From contig JAEOAD010002183.1 in assembly GCA_036365145.1 (NCBI GenBank), positions 3,745,501 through 3,809,500 of the forward strand: DNA of 64,000 nt, written 5' to 3'. Made by a program: the position numbers and the translations under genes. Numbering within the stretch: the stretch's first letter is position 1; each line of letters starts with the position of its first letter. The DNA is from Orientallactaga sibirica (Eukaryota > Chordata > Mammalia > Rodentia > Dipodidae). Below are positions 56,288 through 64,000 of this stretch, piece by piece. The notes below the pieces were generated by a model. It saw only the letters and a program-made list of their open reading frames with translations. It was not told the DNA's origin and did not search any database.

Positions 56288-57824
56288 CCCACAAACAAGC
56301 AAAGGGATGTTAAATGTTTGGAAGGAGCTGTATGTCAGGTCATCACAGGGGATGCTCCCTTGTGGACACATAAGATCCCCAGTTCTTGGCCTTTCTTATG
56401 TATCCTGATGCAAAAGGAAAGTTCTGCATATATGCTGACTGACTGTAGAAGGATCACCTTGTCCTCCATGACAGAGGACATATAACATGGCAGAGTGCCT
56501 TTCCTCTCTGCCTAGGAAGAGGAATGCTGGAGTCAGAAAACATTGAAACATAAATTTTATTATTCTGGCTAGAAATTCTCAGAAGACTGTGAAAGAAATA
56601 AGGGAAGAAATTGGAGAGTTTTGCCATTTCTTCTTGCCCTTTTCTTCTCAATTTTGCTCTTGTCCCATTCACAACATCTCAATGTAAGGATGGGCTCTGG
56701 AGGCCCCACCATCACTGTAGAGACACCTGGTGCCAGGAGGTTCCTGCCTTCTGCACCTTTTGTTGAGAGTTCTGCCCTTACCTTTCAGCTAGAGCATCCA
56801 CCAGACTAGCCAGAGCCTCCTTTTCTGATCTTTCTTCTAACAAGAGACTGGGAGCAGGCTGGGGTAGAGCCACTTAAAAAGCCCATATTGGGCTTTGCTG
56901 GAGGGATAGGAGGCCTACAAGAAACCTCGAAGCTCTGCTCGGACCTGCCTGGGTGCTGCTACATATGTGGCAATCACCATTTGTTAGACTAAAGAGTTTC
57001 TGAGAAGGCCAGACGCTAGCCTGGCTTTAGTCCAAGGATTCTGAAGGGCACCTCAAAAAGGTGCTTGCTCTCCCAGTGAAAGCATGGTGTGTGGAAGTGA
57101 CTTCAGGGAGCTGGCTTGTTTCTGTTCAGGTCATGCTTAACCTCAACAGCAGTGCTCCACCTGAGACACTGAAGAGGATCGTGGGGAAGCAAGTGCTGAA
57201 GAAGTGTTTACTGGATGTCTGCTGATTCTTTCCATGTCACTGGCCAGAAAGCAGCTCTTTCCTGCTATGTAATTTGCCACCACAACAAGATAGCCCTGAA
57301 CACACTGCTCCTCCATGATGCTCCACTGTGGTTCCATTGTCATCTTCCAGGCTCTAGTTCTTTCAGTGTGTCTGTCACAACTTCTCTCACCCCACTTCCT
57401 GTGTCAACAGTTTCCATTGCTTGTTTCCTGAGGATATACTTGGATTTGCTTTCTGGAAATTCTGTTACTCCACTCCTAAAGAGCCCCCAAAAAGTTGAAT
57501 CTTTTCTTTTATCATCATCATTTGCAGCTGTTTGAATCGACAACAAGGGTGCCAGATTCTACAAGACAATTTGGAATCACTTACTGGATGAGATTCCCAG
57601 AGGGAAAGCTTAGCTACTGGGATACAAAAGGCTGGTCAGGAGGCAAGTTTCCTCTGACAACAAGAAGTAGCTTCATCAGGTACTCCAAATAGCCTTATGG
57701 AGCCAGGCCATGAGAAATGTTGTATGTCTCATTAGTCTAAGACAATGTTCTTAAACTATAGATTGTAACCTGTTAAAGTCCATTCTGAAACCAGTGAAGT
57801 ACTTTTAAAGTGGCATAAAAAGAT
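56288..57824. other. Unique sequence, nothing recognised
   Basis: About 1.5 kb free of recognisable repeats. Frames of up to 106 codons (57215-57535) have no known domain and no clear splice context. Confidence 0.45.
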
Positions 57825-57833
57825 AGAATTGAG

Positions 57834-57976
57834 CCAGGCGTGGTGGCTCATGCCTTTAGTCCCAGCACTTGGGAGGAAGAGGTAGGAGGATTGCCATGAG
57901 TTCAAGGCCAGCCTGAGACTACAAAGTGTGTTCCAGGTAGCCTCTAATGAAAAAACAACAACAACGACAACAAAAA
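57834..57976 (+). mobile_element. B1 SINE, sense (first of a pair)
   Basis: CCAGGCGTGGTGGCTCATG, CAGCACTTGGGAGGAAGAGG and a CAACAACAAC-type tail. AGAATTGAG at 57825-57833 and 57977-57985. Confidence 0.92.
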
Positions 57977-57995
57977 AGAATTGAGTGAAATACTT

Positions 57996-58149
57996 GGCAG
58001 GTGTGGTGGCACATGCCTTTAATCCCAGCACTTGCGAGGCAGAGGTAAGAGGATTTCCGAGAATACAAGGCCACCCTGATACTACGTAGTGAATTTCAGA
58101 TCAGCCTGGGCTAGAGCAAGACCCTACCTCAAAAAGCAAAAACAAAAAA
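57996..58149 (+). mobile_element. B1 SINE, sense (second of a pair)
   Basis: GGCAGGTGTGGTGGCACATG, CAGCACTTGCGAGGCAGAGG and CCCTACCTCAAAAAGC. Flanks AGAATTGAGTGAAATACT (from 57977) and AGAATTGAGCCAAATAGACT (from 58150). Confidence 0.9.
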
Positions 58150-58169
58150 AGAATTGAGCCAAATAGACT

Positions 58170-58481
58170 AGAATAAAAATATAAGAGTGCACTTTTAAGT
58201 AATTAAGGTTAGTTGTTTGCAGCATTTTTGTCCTAGTGTGTCTCCATACACAGAGGTTATGAATGTGTATATCAAAGTAATACATACAATATTGTTAATT
58301 TTTCAACTTTTCCTTTATTATAAGATTTACTCAATTTCTAGCAGCATATATGTGATTTACATATTTTTGAAACTAATAAAACAGAAACTTGGGTTCACAG
58401 CACTGCAGTTTAGAACAGAACTCATTTCTTGGAAGCCAGCTCTGGACCCCAAATAGCAGGACAGACAGTGCAGTGCATCGT
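58170..58481. other. AT-rich unique sequence
   Basis: Nothing recognised. Confidence 0.4.
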
Positions 58482-58690
58482 GCTTTTTAATGAGAGAGAA
58501 TGAGAATTGGCACACTAGGTCCTCCAGCCACTGTAATAAAATTCCAGATGCTTGTGCCACCTTGTGTACATGTACCACCTTGCATGTTCTTCACCTGTGT
58601 ATCTGGCTTACGTGGGATCTGGAGAGTCAAACATGGGTCCTTAGGCTTCATAGCCAAGCACCTTAACCACTAAGCCATCTCTCCAGCCCT
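58482..58690 (-). mobile_element. Dipodid SINE, antisense, with internal duplication
   Basis: GGTCCTCCAGCCACTGTAAT, a doubled CACCTTGTGT/CACCTTGCATG stretch (58558-58590), and AACCACTAAGCCATCTCTCC. Confidence 0.88.
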
Positions 58691-59052
58691 TGTTTCTGAA
58701 CTCTATGTAATGTACTCTGAGCTTTGTTTCTTCTTCCATTCAGTGTTATGTTTGTGGGACTTGTCCCTGTTGGCATGTGTGGCTGGGGTTATAGGTGTCT
58801 CTGCTCTATGACATCCCTTCCTCTAACAGTGCTGTGACTGACATATGTTCAGCTCCATTAATGATAGACATTTAGATAGACGTTTGGATGCTTACAGAAA
58901 GTGCTTGCTCATTTCCTTGGCATGCTTACAGTTTTTCTGGATATACAGGAGATGGTGATATTTGTTTCTTAAAGCAACACCCTGGTGAGGTACAGTCCAA
59001 TATTTGCACCTGCTTCTCCCACTGACTCACATATGGTTTGCCAAAAATATAT
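58691..59052. other. Unique sequence, nothing recognised
   Basis: No gene or repeat signal seen. Confidence 0.4.
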
Positions 59053-59724
59053 GCTATGGTTGGTCTTGATTGTCAATGTAATCAACCCAGAAGACACACC
59101 TCGGGGAGACAATTGACTATTGGGGGTAGACCCATTCTCAAAGTGGGTGGTGCTTCCCAATGGATAGCCCAGATAGAAAGAGGTCTGAGGATAAAGCAGT
59201 CTTGCCTGTCTGCTCTTGCTTCTTCCTGAATGAACAGTCTGTCGCCACTGTTGTTGTCATCCTCTGCTGACATTGGATTCCAGCTTCTTCAGCCTCTCAA
59301 TGTATACTGAATACCCACAGCTTTCCTGGGAGCTCCAGGTTTCCAGCCCAGGTTTGGGATTGTTGAGGCACCCCAGCTTCATGGACTGAGCAACTACTGT
59401 GTTCTCAGCATCTCTAGCATACAGCCATTATTGGATTATCCAGCCTCTATATATATATATATTCTAATAACATAAATAAATTTTTTTGAGACAGGGTCTG
59501 TAGCCCATGCTGGTTTTAAACTCCCTTTGTAGCTGAAGATGACCTTGAACTTCTGATCTTCCTACATCTACCTCCTCCAGTGCTAGGATTATAGGCACAA
59601 TGCTGAACATCAAAACCAGGGCTTTGTACATGCTACGCAAGCATTCTACCAATTAGGCTACATCACCAGCCCCTACATGTATATTTACTGGTTCTGTCCT
59701 CTAGAGAATTCTGCCTAATACAAT
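59053..59724 (+). mobile_element. Rodent interspersed repeat, split by a B1-ID dimer
   Basis: TGCTATGGTTGGTCTTGATTG at the left; CTCTAGAGAATTCTGCCTAATAC at the right, after the inserted SINE. Same family as 15480-15937. (TA)n at 59449-59461. Confidence 0.6.
59479..59672 (-). mobile_element. B1-ID dimeric SINE, antisense
   Basis: GAGACAGGGTCTGTAGCCC and ATGACCTTGAACTTCTGATC (B1), then CATGCTACGCAAGCATTCTACC and GGCTACATCACCAGCCCC (ID). B1 and ID halves are fused in one copy. Confidence 0.75.
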
Positions 59725-60394
59725 ATATTTCTTACTGTAAGTTGTGGTCAAAAAGTGGAAAGGGGGGCACATCCCCTCTTCTTATTGCCTCTGTGTGTAA
59801 AGTGAGTGAGAGCCAAAGGAAAGATATTTATGGAGTAATTGGTGTTTGCCATGCATGAAGCTCAAGACTTTGCATTCTTAGCATGCTCTAAAGGTCCAAA
59901 CAGCCCATGCAATAATGAATATTCACACAGATGAGTCATTTACCAGCAACATTCTTGATGTTTGTAGCAGTGCCATAGGCAGAAAATTCATATTGGCTGG
60001 CAGACTCAGTCCCAATTAAAGTCAGTTATAAGGCCAGTAGATAAAATAAAGCTATAGGAAGCACTGGCTACCAGGGACAGAGAAAATATGTTAGAGAAAT
60101 CTGATGAGCTTCCATTTATCAGATGGGGCCAGTCCTGAAGAAAACTTCCATTCAGGGAGCCATCATGAGAGCTACCCTCCAGGACTGGAGCCTGACTCCT
60201 CATGAGGTCTGGGTCCTCAGTTTCTGGGCAACACAGCTCTGTCAAGTCTTCTGACTGAGGCCAGAAGACAGGTGTACATGACACCATTTCCCCTAGCATT
60301 GTAGTCCCTGAGGGTCACTGTCACAGTGATATGCTGAATGTTTCCTCAAATGACAGTAAAGAGTAATAAATTTCCCCTTTTATTAGAGGATGAA
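59725..60394. other. Unique sequence, nothing recognised
   Basis: The minus frame at 60299-60006 has no known domain. No repeat recognised. Confidence 0.4.
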
Positions 60395-61020
60395 GCTGTT
60401 ACATATTGAATTATGTCTTCTGGAAATTCTTAATGTCAAAGCCTTAGCACCGTCTCAGACTGCATTTGGAGGCAGAGCCCTGAAAAGGGTAATTAAACTG
60501 AGGCCACGAGACTGTGGAAATGGCTCAGTTGGTAAAGAAGTTGCTGCATGAGCATGATCCACAGCATCCACGTACATGCTTATTACCAAGTGCTCTGGAG
60601 GCCAGGCCATGTAGATTCCCAGGGCAAACTGGCTAGCTGTGAGCTGTGGGTTCAGTGAGAGACCCTGTCTCAGAGAATAAGGTGACTGAGAAGGACATGT
60701 GATGTTTATTTCTGGCCTCCACTCATGTACCCTTACATGCACACCCTTATATACACATGTGCCCTCCCACAAACATACACATAAACACTACATATATGCA
60801 TGCATACTGCACACTCAAATGAGGTCATAAGAGCACAGCACTAATCCTGTAGGTCTAGTGTCCTTATAAAAGGAAGGAATATCAGAGAATGGGCTGTGTG
60901 TGCCACAGAAAGAAATGAAGATTCAAGAAAAACCAAACTAAAAGATACCTTTATTTTGAACTTCTAGCTTTCTGAAATGGTAATAAATAAACTCCTGCTG
61001 TTAAGTGCCAACTCTCCATA
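60395..61020 (+). mobile_element. MLT1-like MaLR LTR, split by B4
   Basis: Left of the B4: CATATTGAATTATGTCTTCTGG, CATTTGGAGGCAGAGCCC and GGGTAATTAAACTGAGGC. Right of it: AATGAGGTCATAAGAGCACAG, GTGTCCTTATAAAAGGAAGG and GAACTTCTAGCTTTCTGAAATG with AATAAATAAAC. This is the MLT1 order. Confidence 0.7.
60512..60820 (+). mobile_element. B4 SINE, sense, inside MLT1-like LTR
   Basis: GACTGTGGAAATGGCTCAGTTGG, GCAAACTGGCTAGCTGTGAG, CAGTGAGAGACCCTGTCTC and an ACACATGTGCCC-type tail. Confidence 0.8.
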
Positions 61021-61279
61021 TTGGGATAATCTTCTCTACTCAAAGACAGCTGATGGTAGATGTCATTAACATCCTAAGAATCTCTTCAAAACAGCTTCTA
61101 AACCATGTGTGACAAAACAGCTGGCACAACAACCCTCAGAAAACCAGAGAACACTTCAGCTGTTACATATGTGAATTTTCACCCTTGGTGAGATAAAGTT
61201 GGCCATTAGCATCTCTTGTTTTCAGGTCACGATTTGCCACCAAATGAATTCTAAAATAATTTGGGTTTTAGAGCTGAGA
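61021..61279. other. Unique sequence, nothing recognised
   Basis: No gene or repeat signal seen. Confidence 0.4.
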
Positions 61280-62222
61280 GATACCACCAGGAATAGATGG
61301 TAAGACCCTAATGCTGAACACTCCACATACATGCGTGGCAAGGTTACTGAGAAATCCTGCTGGAGCTGAGCTGAAAGCTTCCTCCATGTGGACCAGCTGA
61401 CAAAAAGTTGAAAAACGCTATGCTGCATGCAGTTCAATGGGAGAGAGAGAAAACACCAGTGAAGGGACTCGACAGTGAACACTGCAAGCTTTAAATTTGG
61501 CCAGCCAGGCCAAATGAGCTAACAGATGCAATAGTGGCATGTCTATTATGGGGGAAACCATCTGCTCTCTAATTGGACTGGAAGCCTGCTCCATGGGAGG
61601 GAATACATCCCTGATACTGAAAACCTACAACAGGGGTAGTCATGAGCCCTAAGGGTGTAATGTCTGCTGGAGTCTCACTAAATGTATATACTATGCTCAC
61701 CAAACTGCCTAGTAAGCACTTCTCTTAATGTCCACACCCATATATTAATGCTACTCTCACTTTTGTTTAGAGAAGCTTCTCTTTTCAGATGGCAGCAACC
61801 TTGCGATGATTCAGAAGGCACCATGGTGCTGAGAAGAAGGGACAGAAGAGCGCTCAGCACTGAAACATCTCAAACCCACCTTCCAAGGCTCAGGGTCCAA
61901 TGCAGAAGAGGGGGCAGAAAGAATGTAAGAGCCAAAGGAAGAGTAGGACTCCTTACAACGTGCTTTTCCAGACACAAAATGGCCTGGATATCCATGACCT
62001 CACAGTGCCTGACAATACCTACACAAGACCATCATAATAGGAGGGCAAGATCATGACATCAAACTGAAAAGAGAGTCTGATTTGAGAGGGGGAGGGGATA
62101 TGATGGAGAGTGAAGTTTCAAAGGAGGGGGAGGGAAGGAAGTACCATAGGATATTGTCTACAATAAAAGAAGTTGTCAATAAAAATAAAAATAAATAAAT
62201 AAAATAAAATAAAAATAAATTT
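61280..62222 (+). mobile_element. LINE-1 3' end fragment (3'UTR), sense
   Basis: Same 3'UTR as 1883-2976: AGAGAAGCTTCTCTTTTCAG, GTGCTGAGAAGAAGGGACAG, TTGAGAGGGGGAGGGGATATG and AAGTTGTCAATAAAAAT with an (AAAT)n tail to about 62222. The plus frame at 61682-62056 and the minus frame at 61482-61222 lie in this UTR and are not genes. Left border and target duplication not clear. Confidence 0.8.
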
Positions 62223-62814
62223 TTAATTGAAAAAAAACCTGCATAAAATCACCATTTTAAGAACCACCATTTCTATAGCCATTCTGCAAGCAATCCTAAC
62301 AACAAAGCCATTCCTACACGACAGGCAGCCTATTTCTGGGGAAGTCTGTGTGCCCCAGAAGGTGTCCCCAGAAGAGACACACAAGAAGCCAGAAGGCCTT
62401 CCCAGATTTTTCAGCTCAGACAAAATCCAACACTACAACCTCAGTTGTCTAATGACTCTGCAGTTCCATGGAGATTAATTTACCTTCAGGGTAAAACAGA
62501 TATTAGAGAGAAAATCAAATGTTCATGTTTGTAAAGTAGCCTGAAGCCTTCCCAGTGTTGTATATGTGTGAGATCCTAGTTCAAGGGAGAACGAGGTTTG
62601 TGATGTGTGTGATTTAACGACCTCATTTCCTCACTAGTGGCTTTTTGAAATTTATGCAACCTTTTTGTCTTGGCAGAACTTGGATTAAGAATGTCTGTCA
62701 TTATTAACAAGGAAACTAAATGGATTTTATTATTATTGAAATGCATTAATTGCATTAATTCCATCCCATTATTGCTCCATCTGAAATAAAATCCTCAGGA
62801 AAATACTTGATATG
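62223..62814. other. Unique sequence, nothing recognised
   Basis: Includes the tandem GCATTAATT GCATTAATT at 62744-62761. No gene recognised. Confidence 0.4.
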
Positions 62815-63055
62815 CTTGTGATAAAATACATGCAACATGAAATTTACCACCTCAACCATTTTAGGAGTGCAGCTCAGTGACACTGTATATTGCATTCCTA
62901 TTCCAGTGCTGTTATTTATTTGGCAGAGTCTCTTTATGTAGCCCAGGTTGGTCTTGAACTCCCCAGTGCTGGGATTATGGGCATGTATCACTATGCCCAG
63001 TTGTGCTATTTGTGACATTTTCACTTTCTCTCATCCCAATCCTGAGCAATCTATG
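62815..63055 (-). mobile_element. Ancient LINE-1 fragment, antisense, split by B1
   Basis: AAAATACATGCAACATGAAATTTACC and CAACCATTTTAGGAGTGCAG match the old antisense L1 seen at 6.86 kb. Confidence 0.65.
62915..63003 (-). mobile_element. B1 SINE fragment, antisense, internally deleted
   Basis: AGAGTCTCTTTATGTAGCCC, GGTTGGTCTTGAACTCCCC joined straight to CAGTGCTGGGATTATGGGC. Confidence 0.7.
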
Positions 63056-63269
63056 TTCACGGTGGTCACAGCAAGGCCTTTATTGACTAATTGATGCATC
63101 TACTCAGCCCAGTCAGCTCTGTTGGGATATTGTGTTTCATCCTGTGGACACCTCACCTACCCCTGAAGTACTCACCATGAATTTAAGAGCAGAACTCTGA
63201 CATATTTGACTGTAGTTTATAGTTACTTTTCTTATTTTGCTGACAAGGTAACAGAAACTTAAGTTTAAA
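63056..63269. other. Unique sequence, nothing recognised
   Basis: No gene or repeat signal seen. Confidence 0.35.
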
Positions 63270-63520
63270 GCTTAAAACTAATTACATAGGTGTATTTCCA
63301 CCATATTTTGAATATGCACCTAACTTTTTAATAAATATGTATTTCAGAAGTACTTCCCAAAGAATACTTTGTTCATAGGGGCAAAAGACCCATTTCCCTG
63401 TGTGCATTTCCACAGTGTCAGGATTCATCAGAGACAAAAGTTGGAAACAACCTAGGTGCTCACCAGTAAATGGTAGATGAACAAAATGTGGAATGTACAC
63501 ACGGAAGAATTTTACCCAGT
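63270..63520 (+). mobile_element. LINE-1 3' region fragment, sense
   Basis: GTTGGAAACAACCTAGGTGC, CAGTAAATGGTAGATGAAC and GTGGAATGTACACACGGAAG match the familiar L1 ORF2/3' end text about viewing a displaced sample. Old and frame-broken. Confidence 0.65.
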
Positions 63521-64000
63521 GCATTAGTAACTTGTCTCCTTCCTATGACCTGACAAGAAGCAACCAAAGGGCAAAAGGGTTCATTTTGAGTTTGAGTTTA
63601 AGTTTAAGAAGGGATATAGTCCATCATGGTGGGGCAGGCATGGCAGCTGGAGCATGAGAGAAGTGGTCACATCACATTTCTAGTCAGGAAGCAAGGGGTG
63701 AACAGAGGCCCAGCTTTAGTGACCCACCTCCTAAGGTTTCACAACCTTCAAAAATAGCACCACTATGCCGGGCGTGGTGGCGCACACCTTTAATCCCAGC
63801 ACTTGGGAGGCAGAGGTAGGAGGATCACCGTGAGTTCGAGGTCCACCCTGAGACTACAGAGTGAATTCCAGGTCAGCCTCAGCTAGAGTGAGACCCTACC
63901 TAAAAAAAAAAAAAAAAAAATAGCACCACTAGCCAGGCCCCAAGAGTTCAAATACATGCACCTATGGAGTGGAAGGGAAACATTTTACATTTGAGCCACA
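63521..64000 (-). mobile_element. MaLR-type LTR, antisense, split by B1, cut by window end
   Basis: CCTATGACCTGACAAGAAGC, GATATAGTCCATCATGGTGG and, after the B1, CCCCAAGAGTTCAAATACATG and ACATTTTACATTTGAGCCACA. The right border lies at or just past base 64000. Confidence 0.65.
63766..63916 (+). mobile_element. B1 SINE, sense, young
   Basis: Perfect 15-base duplication AAAATAGCACCACTA at 63751-63765 and 63917-63931. Near-consensus: TGCCGGGCGTGGTGGCGCAC, with CpGs intact, so among the youngest copies here. Confidence 0.97.

Overview
The window is nuclear DNA from a rodent. It is almost entirely non-coding: every long open frame is a chance frame in repeats or unique DNA, or a piece of a dead LINE-1 or LTR element. 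The repeats include B1, B4 and ID SINEs, ERVL-MaLR LTRs, and very many copies of a tRNA-headed SINE. That SINE starts like mouse B2 (GGCTGGAGAGATGGCTTAG) but has its own body, (CT)n tract and AATAAATA tail. I associate this body with jerboas (Dipodidae, e.g. Jaculus). The species is inferred from memory of the SINE, not tested; it is called 'dipodid SINE' below.

The one real protein-coding segment found is a first coding exon on the minus strand at 22489-22355. It encodes 45 residues starting MLFFTQCFGA and ending PTHNLK, followed directly by a consensus splice donor (AAG|GTGAGT). I recognise it as exon 1 of SIAH3, a RING-less relative of the SIAH ubiquitin ligases. It sits in a CpG island (about 22135-22622) with two CCAAT boxes upstream. 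The second coding exon is not in the window, so intron 1 runs leftward past base 1 (at least 22.3 kb). Everything to the right of about 22.6 kb is 5' flank of the gene; AT-rich, repeat-free blocks at 22.73-22.92 and 23.28-23.50 kb are candidate conserved regulatory DNA.

Layout: 0-22 kb is intron 1, with scattered SINEs, a LINE-1 3' end, ancient L1/MIR/Tigger-like fossils and several microsatellites, including a perfect (CA)35 close to the exon. 22-25 kb is promoter, flank and nested SINEs. 25.6-28.9 kb is an ancient antisense L1 hit by five SINEs. 29-34 kb is mostly unique DNA. 33.7-47.3 kb is a transposon-rich block: a MaLR LTR, three same-strand solo LTRs of one family, a decayed sense L1 with 5'UTR, ORF1 and ORF2 remains, and an antisense L1 with a twin-priming inversion that was later hit by one of the LTRs. 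47-64 kb is mixed unique DNA and repeats, with a train of three SINEs in one target, a MaLR LTR that split a B1, a cluster of three MaLR LTRs, a probable antisense ERV LTR, an MLT1-like LTR and another L1 3' end.

There is no operon, CRISPR array, rRNA or intact tRNA gene, and no sign of a new protein system. The points of interest are the SIAH3 promoter region and the insertion histories that can be read directly from target-site duplications (TSDs).
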